A stretch of DNA of 64,000 nucleotides from Conchocele bisecta (GCA_029237695.1 CM055274.1:18589505-18653504), one strand, 5' to 3'; positions 9,917 to 21,212 are shown, numbered from the stretch's first letter. The notes: generated by a model not told the origin, from the letters alone. Numbers and translations are program-made.

Positions 9917-10585
9917 CCTGATGTTGATTGCTGATTTATTTACAAAACGCGTTCTGGAAGAAGCAGTTGTTCATTATAATCTAAAACTATTTTCCAAGAT
10001 TTGCCAGTAAGACAAGGTGAGTTAATGCTGAACACGCATACTACTACTGTCTATTCCACGTCTTGTTGCCGACAAACCTTTGACTATTAAACATATTAAA
10101 TATTCAAAAGTAAGTACCTTTTCATTAATAACAAAAAAGTCACACTCCCCTAAAAAAAACAGTTGATAAAATTCCATCAAATATTGATTTAATTGCGAAA
10201 AAAAAAAGAGAGCAATGTGGGAAATGAGATGGCCAAGGCAGTGTAGTAATTTAAACAATATTTTCCGAGATCGGGCAGTAAAACAGGGTAAATCGGTTTG
10301 TGTTAAACATTACATTGTATCTGATACAGCATACTGAATGTGTGATTTAATGCTAAACACGCTGACTAGTATATATACTATACCATAAAATAGTTTTGTT
10401 GAGTCTTGTACCTTCCCATACACACATACGAACTGTACCGCCATTTACAGCGTGCTAAAGCATCGTTGAAATGAGACACACTCACTCGAGACAAATATAC
10501 GTCAAACGAACGCAATGTCTAGACATAAAGTAAATTAAGTTATTATTGTATCATATTATGAAAAATATAATCGGAACAAAAGCTT
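9917..10585. other. Spacer with a weak internal duplication
   Basis: AACTATTTTCCAAGATTTGC ... AATGCTGAACACGC (9985-10036) is echoed by ATATTTTCCGAGATCGGGCA ... AATGCTAAACACGC (10258-10362). No gene was seen. Confidence 0.4.
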
Positions 10586-10826
10586 ATATGTGGCAATCAC
10601 TGGATAAATGAGGCTTATGAGGTTTGCGACCAGTGTAGATCCAGATCAGCATGTGCATCCGCACAGTCTGATCAGGATCTGCACTGTTCGCCATTCCATC
10701 AATGAAACACCCATCCTGCTTCTAATAAGCAAGATAGATCATTATCGGGATACAGGAGTGTGCTATTTGATCAGGAGCTACACTCGTCACAAATCCCATT
10801 AGCCCCATTTCTCCAGTCACAGCCAT
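10586..10826. mobile_element. MITE family B, copy 4
   Basis: Complete: TATGTGGCAATCACTGGATA to CCATTTCTCCAGTCACAGCC. It has all family blocks, including ATCAATGAAACACCCATCCT and GGATACAGGAGTGTGCTATT. Confidence 0.82.
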
Positions 10827-10900
10827 GAATAATAGTATCGACCCTGACAAGCATGTTAAGCAGTGTGGTATGATAGGGGTCTACTTCGCTCTCAAGTCAG

Positions 10901-11012
10901 GGCCCGGTTGTTCAAAACCTCTGTTAGCTTAACATACTGTTAAATCCTTAGCAATGCTACGGATTTAACAGTCTGTTAAGCTAACAAAAGCTTTGAGCAA
11001 CCGGGACCAGGA
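10901..11012. mobile_element. Palindromic MITE family L
   Basis: The inverted arms GCCCGGTTGTTCAAA / TTTGAGCAACCGGG enclose CTTAACATACTGTTAAATCC and its mirror GGATTTAACAGTCTGTTAAG. About 110 bp, single copy here. Confidence 0.7.
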
Positions 11013-11077
11013 TGTTGGTATTTTCATTATAATCATTGCACCCATAAATATATGATATTGACTGTTCCATACTATTC

Positions 11078-11470
11078 TGCCCTCCCAAGTCAAACTGCTG
11101 TATCTGTTAAACTGCAGTATCTGCACTATGATGCTATGCTGACCCTGTGCAATCATCCCACGTCAAACTGCAGTATCTGTTAAACTGCAGTATCTGCACT
11201 ATGATGCTATGCTGACCCTGTGCAATCATCCCAAGTGAAACTGCAGTATCTGTTAAACTGCAGTATCTGCACTATGATGCTATGCTGACCCTGTGCAATC
11301 ATCCCAAGTGAAACTGCAGTATCTGTTAAACTGCAGTATCTGCACTATGATGCTATGCTGACCCTATGCAATCATCCCCACCTGGGGATGATTGCACAGG
11401 GTCATCATAGCACCATAGTACAGATACTGCAGTTTAACAGATACTGCAGTTTGACTTGGGAGGGCAGTAT
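11078..11470. repeat. Hairpin element with four tandem 75-bp units in one arm
   Basis: The left arm begins CTGCCCTCCCAAGTCAAACT and the right arm ends AGTTTGACTTGGGAGGGCAG. The left arm contains about four near-identical tandem units (AAACTGCAGTATCTGCACTATG ... GTGCAATCATCCC), while the right arm has one inverted unit. The tandem expansion is inside one arm only. It is not a CRISPR array: units are contiguous, with no unique spacers. Confidence 0.8.
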
Positions 11471-12049
11471 TGTTTAGACTATTCATTTAGAACATACTGA
11501 CATATTGTAGATCCAGATGTTCGTCAGGATCCCTCTCATCTGGATCTACATTATTGCAAATGTTGGTTTTACGGTCTACATGATTAAAAGGGTTAATATG
11601 ATTGGCGATTCATTACCACCAATAACATCGTCCAGAAGTTCACAATGAATGCCCAAATACGCGATTCAATTCAAAAGACTTTCAGAGCATTCGTAAACAA
11701 TACTTTTACAATGCACCCCTTGAGCCCAGTCTATCACGCAAAGTGCAGTCAGTTTCGTCGGCGATTAGACATAACGGTAATTGCTACGAACGAAAATGCC
11801 TCTAAAACGTCTCCGATACATCTGCTGGATCAATAATTATGTGATTGTAGCTATTAAACTTTTATTCCATTTTCCTCCGAGCTGACGGCACCAATTGGAC
11901 GTTGATTCGTGTCTATATTTAATTACGCATCTGAAATGGATAAAAGAGATTCCACGACACAGTCTGTGTTACATAAAATGCGCAATGAAAGTGCACTTAT
12001 ATATATATGTGTAGACCAGACTGGTGTGTTCTGATATCACGTTTTTCAG

Positions 12050-12112
12050 GTTCGGCTAGGAAACGAGACGGAATTCCAAGGCGCGCCTCGGAATTCTGTC
12101 CGTTTTCGAGCC
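12050..12112. repeat. Inverted repeat around GGCGCGCC
   Basis: GAAACGAGACGGAATTCCAA and TCGGAATTCTGTCCGTTTTC pair around a GGCGCGCC centre. CAGACTGGTGTGTT and its rough mirror lie outside, so this may be the core of a single-copy MITE (12010-12140). Confidence 0.6.
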
Positions 12113-12139
12113 GAGTCTGGTGACCATAATCAAAACACA

Positions 12140-13500
12140 CTACGTTTAACTTAGTATTCTATTTATCTATTATTACATATTTATGTTATGGCAACACTCG
12201 TATATGACGTTTTTGTTGAAAAATGGGGACTTGTTTGCGCTACGAAATTTCACTGACGACGTGAACTCACTGTCGTCATGTGACGTCGTTCTACCAATGG
12301 GACGCAATGGAAAGTAGTTTCTAAACCCGGAATTAATTGTATACGCGTAAAACATGTACATGCATTACTGTTAACTTCATCGTTTTTAAATCGATATTGC
12401 AACTTACAATGACACTTGTTTTAGAATCGCAAGTGCTGTAGGCACGATTTCATTTCCAATAGATGCACTGGCACTATCCAACCAACATTTGAATGCATAT
12501 CCCGATTCGATCATAGGATAGAATTGTATTTTTATTCGAGCGCTAGAATTATACAACCAGCTTTTATGCAAATGAGCGTATGTCGGTCGCAGGACATATT
12601 GTGTGGGTTGAACGTTTTAAAAACACGGGTCTTACGCCATAAAAATAGCTTTAATAACTTAGCTTGATCGCCTTTTCAGTGTGATAAATGTTTTGTTTGC
12701 TTTGTTGTGCTACATTTGTTATTGCACATGTTTCCGACGAATTAAGGGTGCGACGATTAACAGCCAGACTCGATTATTCGCGATTCGTAACTCCATGGTT
12801 CGGTGCACGAATACACTCTTCGATTTCGGTTCAAAATAGGTCTCAGAATAGAACTCTTTTGTCATTTTGGGTTTTCCAAAAAATATATTTTAACTCGTTG
12901 TTGTTGTTGTTGTTGAATTCCCCCTACTTATTTTTCGCGAAATGCTTTTTTACTCTAGATGACTTATTTGTCTATGTGTCATCCACAAACACATACAGCG
13001 AAGAATTACAGGACGTTCAGTCTTTTGATAATTATATTTAATCAAGAGTTCTTGCTTTTATTGGCGGGATGTGTATGAATTACACTGTATAGTTAAACAT
13101 GATTAAAACAGTATGTATACGTACTAGTGTATGATTTGCCTCGGATCTGAAATGTATGATTTGAGCGCCAATTTGTCTCTTTAACTTAAGTTCCGCATTA
13201 ACGGAAACTCTAGACATTAAAAATGTGCGTAATGGCATTTGCATTTCATGCACTAAAATGTAGAAACAAACAGGGTGTTGACGTTCATACTTCGCTATAT
13301 TGTTATTGAGAGTATCCTTTCTACAATAGAAATTAAACAAAGCACGCTTCAAACACACATTTGGAAAGACTACTCTATCATAACTCTTAGGTAATGAAGA
13401 ATAATGAGATGTAATTAGAGTTATGTACTCAGAACTACGACCGTCATTGAGCAATGCCACAGCAGCCAGCGGATATTACAATCGGTTTCCACGAGCGTGC
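12140..13500. other. Spacer without supported gene
   Basis: Two longer ORFs occur: 12688-13041 on plus (117 codons, with a hydrophobic N-terminus resembling a signal peptide) and 13080-13460 on minus (126 codons). Neither shows a recognisable domain, repeat relation or convincing splice context. I record them as unconfirmed. Confidence 0.4.
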
Positions 13501-13505
13501 ATGCA

Positions 13506-13752
13506 TATATGCGTCTGTGATGTCTGTGGAGAATTGGGACTTATGGGATGTGTGACCAGTATAGGTCCTGATCAAATAGCACACTCCTGTACCGAGATCA
13601 ATTTCTGTATTGCTTGGTAGAAGCATGCATGGTGGGTGTTTCATTGATTGGAGGGCGAACAGTGCAGATCCTGATCAAACTGTGCGGATGCACAGGCTGA
13701 TCTGGATATGCACAGGTCGCCAACCTGAATTTCTCCATTCAAAGCCACATAT
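13506..13752. mobile_element. MITE family B, copy 5
   Basis: GCGTCTGTGATGTCTGTGGA to ATTCAAAGCCACAT. It contains GTCCTGATCAAATAGCACAC, GGTGGGTGTTTCATTGATTG and TGTGCGGATGCACAGGCTGA. Confidence 0.8.
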
Positions 13753-13799
13753 GAACCTGATGAATTTGCAAGGTTAGTTTAAACATATTTTATTTGCAT

Positions 13800-14125
13800 A
13801 GTGTTTACAGGGCGGTTTATCAGGGGGGGGGGGGGGGGGGGCGGACTCGGCGCGCGCGCCCCCTAAAATTCGCCGAGTAAAGATTGTTTACAAGTTACAA
13901 GGCACGTTCCTACGTTCGCGTTGTGAATTTATTGTTTATTGTTGTTTTTTTGCTCCAAAATGGGCTAGAACACAGGAAATGCGATGTAGATTTCAAAACA
14001 TTTCCGGGGGGTAATGCCCCCGGACCCCCCTAGCGCGTTCGATAATATAGTCAAGTATTGCAAAATAGTTACGCCCACACCACCCCCCCCCCCAACCCGA
14101 AATCCTGGATCCGCGCCTGGGATTG
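13800..14125. repeat. Repeat family M, copy 1, with G-homopolymer
   Basis: Contains a run of about 17 G (13826-13842) and TGCCCCCGGACCCCCCTAGC, which recurs as TGCCCCTGGACCCCCCTAGC in the copy at 39908-40305. The right end CGCGCCTGGGAT is a weakened form of that copy's CCTGGCTACGCCCC terminus. Confidence 0.6.
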
Positions 14126-14599
14126 GATTGAAAGCAAGCTTACTTAAATCCTCTTCCTTACATGTGACTAGATATCATAGGATGCCGAAACAAAGACATT
14201 CCTGCCATCAGTTTTAGTACAGTTTATATTCTGTGATAACTGATATTTTCTGGATTATAAGTTGTTCTGGTTTGAGCATCCTCTGATACACGGCAATTAC
14301 CTTAAAGTAATTAAATTTAAAATTTCCGAAAAATATAGTATTGACACAAATGTACAGGCAATAGGTTCTATATAATCAATTACGTGATACCTGAAATGGA
14401 AAACAAAAATAAGGAAAGAAGCAAGCCACAATAGGAGTTGGAGTCTTGTTCCCACACCAAGGCATGCCCAGTTATCGCCACCCCAAGTCAATTAGTGATA
14501 CGTATGTGCACACGCAGGCATCATTATATGGTGCATTAAAAACGACCGGTGTTTTGTATGAATAGTCTAACTGATGCGAAAATAGCTTCATTGTAGTTA
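14126..14599. other. Spacer downstream of LINE
   Basis: AT-rich sequence with no supported gene or repeat pair. It may include the 3' untranslated end of the adjacent minus-strand LINE, but no poly(A) tail or target duplication could be identified. Confidence 0.4.
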
Positions 14600-14610
14600 T
14601 TGTCAAGTTG

Positions 14611-16588
14611 TCAGTTACCATAGAGTATAGTGTGGAGGGTGGGTTGGCAAAAGGTTTGTACGTCGTCTATTAGTTGGGCTCTATGTGCTCCATATTGAGT
14701 GCAGTGGAAAAAAGAAATGGGTGGCATCTTCAACTTGTCCACAGTTACAGTTGGGCGAGTCAATAATGTTCTTACGATATACATTATGATTGAGAGAACT
14801 GCATTTCGTTCGAAGACGTGTGTGTAATACCTGGACATACCTAGTACCACTGTAGTAGTAGGTTGGGACCTCTCGGGTATTTGTTTTTATTTTGGATTTA
14901 AAACAATTAAGTGATGGGGCGTTCCGTGTGTCATCTGGAAGAGAGTTCCACTCCCGGATTGTGAATGGTAGAAACGAGTTATAATAAAGAGTGGTTCTGG
15001 ACCTTAAAATCTGTATATTCTCAGGGTTTTGTAAATTGTAACGGGACGTATCTGTTTCCGGTGGAAGCACATCGACCAAGTAACTGAGTGAGATGCCATT
15101 TTTCATTTTGTAAAATAGGGACAATTTATGGGAGTGACGTCTATTTCCTAATGTTTCCCAGCAGGTTTCTATATATAAGGACTCGATTGAAACAAGCCGA
15201 GTGGCACCTGTAGCGATACGTGCTAGTTCAATCTGAATTGTTTCGACGGCATCCTTCTCATACTGGGTACAATTATCCCAAACGACATCCGCATATTCTA
15301 ATACCGGTCTAATAAAAGTAAGATACATTATTTCAAGGCATTTTCTATCTAGTATGTATTTTAATTTTCTCATAAAATTGATCCTACGCCATGCCTTTCC
15401 GGTTATGTAGTCTATGTGTTGGTGCCATGTTCCCTCGTTATTAAAATACAAACCTAGATGCTTGTGACTATCAACTACTGAGACATTAACATTATTCATG
15501 AGGATTGAGGGATGTACTTCTCTATTACGTTTACGTGTTATAAGTAGTGATTCAGTTTTCCTTGGATTAAATGATACAAGCCAGGTATTAGACCAGTTAG
15601 TAATTATATCAAGATCGTTGTTTATAGGCCTAGATGCTGTTGCGGGCGAATCAACAATAATATATAAACTGGTGTCGTCTGCGAAAGGTCGAATATTAGA
15701 GTTTATGTCCGTAACAATATCGTTTATAAATAATAGAAATATCAAAGGGCCGTGAATAGATCCTTGCGGGACGCCAGCCTTAATTTGGTTCCAGTTAGAA
15801 TAAACACCTGGTAATACAACCCTTTGCTTGCGATTAGTAAGATAACTTTTAAGCCAATCGTGAATATTATTAGTAACACCTGCGGCTCTCAGCTTCAAAA
15901 GAAGACCTGTATGCCAAACTCGATCAAAAGCTTTGCTTATGTCGCAGAATACCACCCTCACCTCTTTTCCATCGTCTAATGCACGACAGAATGCATTGTA
16001 AAGGAATGTCTGTTGGTTTACAGTTGAGTCGCCATGTACAAACCCGGATTGTAATGGTGTTAATATATTATTGTCATTAAAATGATTGTACAAATACTTG
16101 AAAACCGCCCTCTCAAGAACTTTACTAACAGTGTTAAGCAGGGAGATGGGACCATAATTCGAAGTGAGAGAAGGATCGCCAGCTTTAAATATCGGGCACA
16201 CATTGGCCTCTTTCCATACGTCTGGAAATAGTCCACATTCAATTGATTTGTTAAAGAGGTCTTTTAGGGGAGTTGCTAATTCGTACTTTGTTTCTTTAAG
16301 TATACGATTATTCAAGCCATCTGGTCCAGAGGCTTTATCTATGGGCAAATTAGAAAAGATTGTTTGTATTTCTGTTTCGTTAAGGGTGATAGATTCAAGT
16401 CCACTGGTTATTGCATAAGGCGTTACTATGGGTGAAGGAACAGGAGCTTGTAAAAGAGTTTGGTCACGGAAAAAGTTACGTAAAATGTTAGCTTTCCCCG
16501 TGTTATCGTCGATTATTGATCCATTATTTTGAAGTGGTGACATTGTTTTATTTTCATTCTCGCATATAAAATGTTTCAAAGTAGACAA
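14611..16588 (-). pseudogene. LINE reverse transcriptase (ORF, frameshifted at both ends)
   Basis: This encodes the reverse transcriptase of a CR1-like element, which copies the element's RNA into DNA at a nicked target. The main open stretch is 635 codons (16588 to 14681). Visible motifs in order are DKASGPDGLNNRIL (about residue 88), the first catalytic aspartate block VVFCDISKAFDRVW (about 220), GVPQGSIHGP (about 270) and the active-site FADDTSLY (residues 302-309; FADD codons at 15674-15685). A CNCGQ...H Cys/His knuckle lies at the C-terminus. A one-base insertion in a T-run near 14710 sends the frame to an early stop; the matching tail continues in the next frame to 14611. At the other end a one-base loss in an A-run near 16587 separates it from the upstream frame. 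Some LINE tails use similar knuckles for nucleic-acid binding. Confidence 0.9.
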
Positions 16589-17133
16589 CCAATCTTTTGA
16601 AATGATTTTAATTTGTTATTTATCCCAGTGTGGTAATCTTTCTTTGATTCCCGAATTGCTGAAATAACGTCATTCCTGAAACTTCGAAATTTTAACCAAT
16701 GTGAATGGTTATTATATTGTTTTGCTTTATGATATAATCGTTTCCACTTCCTGATCATTCTCTTAATAGTAGTGGTTATCCATGGTAAATCAGATTGTTG
16801 AACACGTATTTCTTTGTTAGATATATATTCTTTGGCAAGAGACATGACTTTATTAATTACATTATGGGCGTATTCATTTATATTTTCAGATTTTATGTTG
16901 TCCCAGTTTGTGGTTGATATTTCTCTGCGTATCATGTCGTAGTCTCCAAGCTCATATTGCCATATGTTGCGCTTAAACGGTTTAAATTTGTGCTTCGAAA
17001 ATTTTAGAAGGCCATATATAGGACAATGAAACCGGGTCTCTTGTGGCAAAAATGGATCTCCTACTCCGCTGCTAACGATGTTGTCTCTATTTGATACAAA
17101 CAATAAGTCGATGATTGTGGTGAGATAGATCAT
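16576..17133 (-). pseudogene. LINE endonuclease C-terminal remnant and linker
   Basis: A 185-codon frame. It opens with the last part of an APE-type endonuclease (TIIDLLFVSNRDNIVSSGVG, then RFHCPIYG), where an intact enzyme usually has a conserved SDH before the final strand. This continues into the basic linker (WITTTIKRMIRKWKRLYHKA) that precedes reverse transcriptase in this class. The catalytic front of the endonuclease, normally about 200 residues, is absent. The frame overlaps the upstream N-terminal ORF by 47 bp in another phase, so the deletion probably also shifted the frame. It is joined to the RT frame only through a one-base indel near 16587. Confidence 0.8.
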
Positions 17134-17674
17134 CTGATAAAATTATTTCGGACGCCGATTCTTGGGTGAATGACGTAGACGGAATGGAACTAAATGACAA
17201 ATCCAGCAAATCGTCGCTATCTATGGGACCGGGGTTCGGATGGACGTCTCCCGAGAGAATTATAAGTACCCATGTTGTCCATATTATGCTGAAAAACGTT
17301 AAGCACAATATATTAGAGAACTGTCTGTTACATTCCATTGTTAATGTGGATGGTCTATACCAACGGTACTGAAGGGGCTTGGCCATATATGGAAGATTTG
17401 CATTGATTCGGACTGAATAGAGTACGCTGTATGTCAATGCATACTCGGACAACGGATACGATGAAAATACAAAATTGATTGCTAGTGGAAATCTGCTGCA
17501 CACACGATAAGTGCATCTGTTCAATATGGTCGAACGATGTCTAGCTAATGTCACGTGACTGAGGAAATCATCATTATGAACATCGCTACGATCATACCGG
17601 ACAGATGAAAACAAGAATGACAAGAAATGAAGATAGCGGGCCCCGGACGCAGCGGTGTGCGAAAGATTCCCCAA
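17087..17674 (-). pseudogene. LINE N-terminal region with hydrophobic stretch and 2A-like motif
   Basis: A 195-codon frame. Residues of roughly 125-138 form a hydrophobic segment (LCLTFFSIIWTTWVLIIL), followed immediately by SGDVHPNPGP at 17225-17251. This fits the 2A consensus D-V/I-E/x-x-N-P-G-P, where the ribosome skips the bond between G and P. 2A-like sequences at the N-terminus of CR1-type LINEs are known from sea urchins and molluscs, where the upstream part can act as a signal sequence when skipping fails. After the 2A come about 45 polar residues, then the frame runs into the endonuclease deletion. The position fits: 2A upstream of endonuclease. Whether the ATG at 17674 is the true start is unknown. 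Confidence 0.75.
17225..17260 (-). other. 2A-like ribosome-skipping motif
   Basis: On the minus strand the codons read I-L-S-G-D-V-H-P-N-P-G-P. The last seven residues contain the invariant NPGP. The usual E before x-N-P-G-P is H here, a tolerated but less common variant. Confidence 0.75.
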
Positions 17675-17690
17675 ATTTACAAGTTTCAGC

Positions 17691-18947
17691 TAACAGTTTG
17701 CTTTAATTACACATTTAATTTACGTCTGGATTTCTGGGTGTCCGGTTTAGAGAGATTCTACTTTATTTCAACCAATCTAACAATGGCAATAAAAGTCAGT
17801 CATACTTGGAAAATATGGCTGATTTACACCGCACACTGATTGCCGATTCGTGCTGTATTTCACTTCGAAGACCAACACAATTGAAGCCGCTGTTAATAAA
17901 GGAACGGCGTCTCTGATGGTGTGTCAAATATCAGAGATGAGGAGTTTCGCTTTATAGACCTATAATCAACCAAAAAATAGCATTTCGTCTGTCATTCGAC
18001 TTCCAAGGACTTTGTGTTGTCTTCAAGTATATGCTATAAAAAGGCTGTGAATTGTAGCCAACGAAATTAGTTAGAAAAAAAGATTTAGTTGCAGATTTGT
18101 GACACAGATATGTCTTAAATAATTGCTCGTCGGATAAAACACTATGTATAGTAGTATCATTTCACAATGATAGAATGTTTTAGAATAAAGCATTAATTTC
18201 TTGGAATTTGACTTCCAAAGTTGTTGAAACACCAAAAGCAATACATGTCGCACAAATCTGTAGAGTGATATATTATATGATAACTACTACAAACTTTTGA
18301 ATTACTTGAAGGCGGAAAGGATTTCGACCAATCAGATGATGCTAAACTTCATGCGGTCTCGGATGCACGGTCGTACTTTATTATATCTTAAAAAAAGAAC
18401 ATATAGAGCATCTTACATGAGTGATGATTTAACATGATCATTATTAAACGAGTTTACTGAGTTCGTAAGAAATGAGGCTGTGCCGAGAGTCTTATGAAAT
18501 CTGTCAACGAGTTTAATAAATATCCTATTAAGTCAACACACATGTTTTCTGTAACGAGCCAATTTGCTTATGTATTACACTAGTGACTTGTATTACACTG
18601 TGTTAATACACTGTGAAAACCTGTTATGCAATAAACGAGGAAATGCGAGATGGTATAGTGGTCGCCAGATCAGACACGCGAGTACGCCGGTTTCCTCCAA
18701 ACTGTGCCAACTAACTAATTTCTCTCTTGCGCTTGTTTGGATTGTTTCTGGTCGTTGTAAAATAAATAACGTTTTGATTCAACACAGGACCTTTAAGGCC
18801 GTGAGACGAATCACGTGGACGTAATACTTAGTTCGTTATGGAAACAAGTTGCCTACTTAATGGGGCCAATTATCTGGCAAATGTCGGTCTGACTAGCGTT
18901 AACTAGACGTTACTCAATGATTGCCGCACAACTCTGTTCTGGCTGAG
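17691..18947. other. Spacer without supported gene
   Basis: Contains a GAGTTTAATAAATATC-type fragment (18450-18530) shared with 5640-5700 and 61655-61740, and a decayed GTGTCCGGTTTAGAGAGATT mariner-like end at 17738. A tRNA-like TGGTATAGTGG at 18651 lacks a matching B box. Confidence 0.45.
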
Positions 18948-19203
18948 AAAATGTTGAAGCAAGTCATGTGATTTTGGACCTAAGAAGATGTGGGATAGTT
19001 CATGAAAAATGATTTACAAAATTTACGATATTTTCTGTAAATGACGTTGAAAGTTGATGAATTGTTCATAGCAAATGCGGAATTCCGCATTTCCTATGAA
19101 CATTTCGTCATTGTTCAACGTCATTTACAGACAATATCACAGTTTCTGTAAATATTTTCATGAAAAATCTTCTTTGGTACAAAATCGCATGGCATTTCTC
19201 ATA
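18948..19203. mobile_element. MITE family J, copy 1
   Basis: AAGTCATGTGATTTTGGACC at the left mirrors TGGTACAAAATCGCATGG at the right. The inner arms TGACGTTGAAAGTTGATGAA / TCATTGTTCAACGTCA flank a GCGGAATTCCGC centre. Copies also at 34418-34665, 38307-38470 and 63795-64000. Confidence 0.78.
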
Positions 19204-19205
19204 AG

Positions 19206-19447
19206 TATGTGGCTATGCCTTGGAAACTGGGTCAATTACATTTATGACCCGGTTTCCTAGATCAGCCTGCGCATCCGCACAGTATAAACAAGGTCTGCAC
19301 TGTTCGCCATTCACTCAATGCACTCAAACATCCGTCCTGCTTCTAACACGGTATATATATCCTCAACAGGCTGCAGCTGTAGAAGATCTATAGCAGGACA
19401 TAGACTGGCCAGAATTAACGTAAACCCAATATCTCCAGTGAGACACT
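19206..19447. mobile_element. MITE family B, copy 6 (degenerate)
   Basis: GTGGCTATGCCTTGGAAACT to CCAATATCTCCAGTGAGACA. The blocks CGCATCCGCACAGT and CTGCACTGTTCGCCATTCAC are recognisable but diverged, so this is an old copy. Confidence 0.6.
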
Positions 19448-19819
19448 TAACTTTGTTTTGCTGCCACCATAATGATAAGGCGAGAACCTGAGCGTATTCA
19501 TCTTCACTATACCACCATTATGGCAGAACGCCTATACGTGTAATTATGACTTAAAAAAAGTTCTAATGTCTAGAAATTGTTGTTGATGCCAGCGTATGAA
19601 ATGTGTCTTCGCAATATAGAACTGACAAGAAATGACGGCAAAAGTACGACGTTGCATGGCTTCTAGGCTTCCGTGTTTGGGTTGGTGGTTATACCTCCAT
19701 GTAAACACATAGTTGCATGTAATATAACGTTTACTGGCGAAGATGTGCGATTTGTTTGATGGAAATTGTTGGAAGCGTTAACTGCATAAAGAATGTCAAA
19801 CAAAATGGACATTATATAT

Positions 19820-20003
19820 ATAGAGAATAGTAGGTTAGTGCCGTGAATGGGTAAAAATATATATGCTGCGCCAGATATTTAAATATAACCCCAGCCACAG
19901 CACATATTCATACGCAGTGATTAGGTCGTATTGACAGGATATCCAAAATGTTTCACGGCACCGTGTTTCACGGCACATACGCACAGTGTTGACGGGATAA
20001 ATA
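19820..20003. mobile_element. Repeat family G, copy 1
   Basis: Has AGAGAATAGTAGGTTAGTGC at the left, then TTTCACGGCACCGTGTTTCA and GTTGACGGGATAAA. The same modules appear, some inverted, at 41190-41475 and 61757-62018. Confidence 0.65.
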
Positions 20004-20040
20004 CCGATAATCCGCTTTCAGCGCGTTGCCTGGTGATCAT

Positions 20041-20290
20041 GCTATTTAACACTTTCAACCCTGAATAAATTGAATGGACTGCCACATGTCAATATAAGGA
20101 CCAACCCAATCGTCACAAAATTATGTTCAGGCTTAGTCTGGTCCATTTATATAAAAAAAGATTATTCTTCTAAATTACTTGCAAAAAGTGCAGATCCTGA
20201 TGAGATGGTTCGTTACGAGCTGGCTCATCTGGATCTACACTATTTGCAAACACCGCTAAAGAGATATGTAGTGTTGGAAGATGAACGCAG
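20041..20290. mobile_element. Repeat family R, copy 2
   Basis: From TTTAACACTTTCAACCCTGA through GTGCAGATCCTGATGAGATG to GCTCATCTGGATCTACACTA, with the hairpin pair GAGATGGTTCGT / ACGAGCTGGCTC. Nearly complete. ORF 20070-20336 is repeat-derived. Confidence 0.7.
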
Positions 20291-20577
20291 TACAGTTCAG
20301 TTCCCATTATATCGTGTCACTTACAAAACTGTCTGACTGCCCCGCGTATCTGGCTGATTAATGAGGTCCAATGTAAAATAGCAATTGTAGTGTGTTCAGT
20401 CGTGTTACATTGTTATACACATCCTTCATCATCGGCAAGGCCAAATTGGTATCCCGGAAGCAATAGTCATTCCTTTCGTCGTAACGATACAGCCGCATGA
20501 TTGTATTTTCTCTGTGTAAATATACCTATATGCGCTGAACATGGTGTCTAACGTTGTCACAACTTAGAATACCAGTT

Positions 20578-20645
20578 GGCGTGGCTTCGTAGATAAAGCA
20601 TCCGCCTCGCACTAGGTAGAAAGTTCGAGCTGATATGGCATGTTG
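20578..20645 (+). repeat. Possible tRNA-like (SINE head) fragment
   Basis: GTGGCTTCGTAGATAAAGCA could be an A box, and AAGTTCGAGCTG about 40 bp later resembles a B box. The spacing fits a tRNA-derived promoter, but no cloverleaf or second copy was found. Confidence 0.25.
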
Positions 20646-21210
20646 GTGAGCAGCTAGCTAGTTAAATAAATGGTACATTGCATGCCTGTTTGATGCCTGG
20701 TATATATGATAGGAATTGGAATTGCGGGTGTTTTCCAGCCACGCCAGGCCAAGATGTCCAGGCAACTCAGCTATCACACTTTCCTATGAAGGAAAACCAG
20801 ATTTAACAAGTTAAACCATAACAGCAAGTTTGATCAAGCTCAGCCAAATCGTTTGCCTGCCCTTGCATGCCCTTGCCTGCTTCTGGCTCCGGCCTGCCAT
20901 GGAACTGTGTGGGTGGGCAACTCTTTGGAGAGAATAGTACGTTTTTACCGAATACATAATACATATATGACACCAACTTGTGTGTCAAGTGCCGTCAGAG
21001 TTGAATTGGTTCTACCGGAGACCCGTTTTTTCTCTGCATCACTGGTGCCATGTTCTATCCAGTTACCCCCTCTCTTCTTCCCGCCTCCCGTGCACCGGGA
21101 CACTGCGTGGAATTACAGGACGGTATTGGACCTAAGCAGTGACATCCCATTTCGGCACACATATATACACTGTCTACATATATCACATTGTCACCTTACT
21201 TGTTGGGTAT
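20646..21210. other. Spacer without supported gene
   Basis: Includes short tandem GCCTGCCCTTGCATGC-like units near 20852-20895 and a 123-codon ORF (20853-21224) with no recognisable domain. Confidence 0.4.
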
Positions 21211-21212
21211 CA

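Larger units (their letters stand above)
14600..17690 (-). mobile_element. CR1-like non-LTR retrotransposon, near full length, defective
   Basis: On the minus strand the order is: N-terminal region with a 2A-like motif, remnant of an APE-type endonuclease, connecting basic region, reverse transcriptase, and C-terminal Cys/His knuckle. The reverse transcriptase core and C-terminal motif place it among CR1/L2/Jockey-type LINEs. The copy is dead in at least three ways: most of the endonuclease is missing (junction near 17110-17133), and single-base frameshifts lie near 16587 and 14710. Short target duplications and a 3' tail were not identified, so the outer limits are approximate. Confidence 0.88.

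Noticed and set aside
11085..11380. CRISPR-like array
   Set aside because: Units are contiguous 75-bp tandem copies without unique spacers, in eukaryotic DNA.
12688..13041. 117-codon ORF with a signal-peptide-like start
   Set aside because: Hydrophobic start is short, the remainder has no domain, and a GTT microsatellite encodes its leucine run.
13080..13460. 126-codon minus-strand ORF
   Set aside because: No domain, no splice context and no composition shift; length is near what is expected by chance in several hundred short ORFs.
18645..18715. tRNA-like A box (TGGTATAGTGG)
   Set aside because: No B box or acceptor stem at the expected distance.
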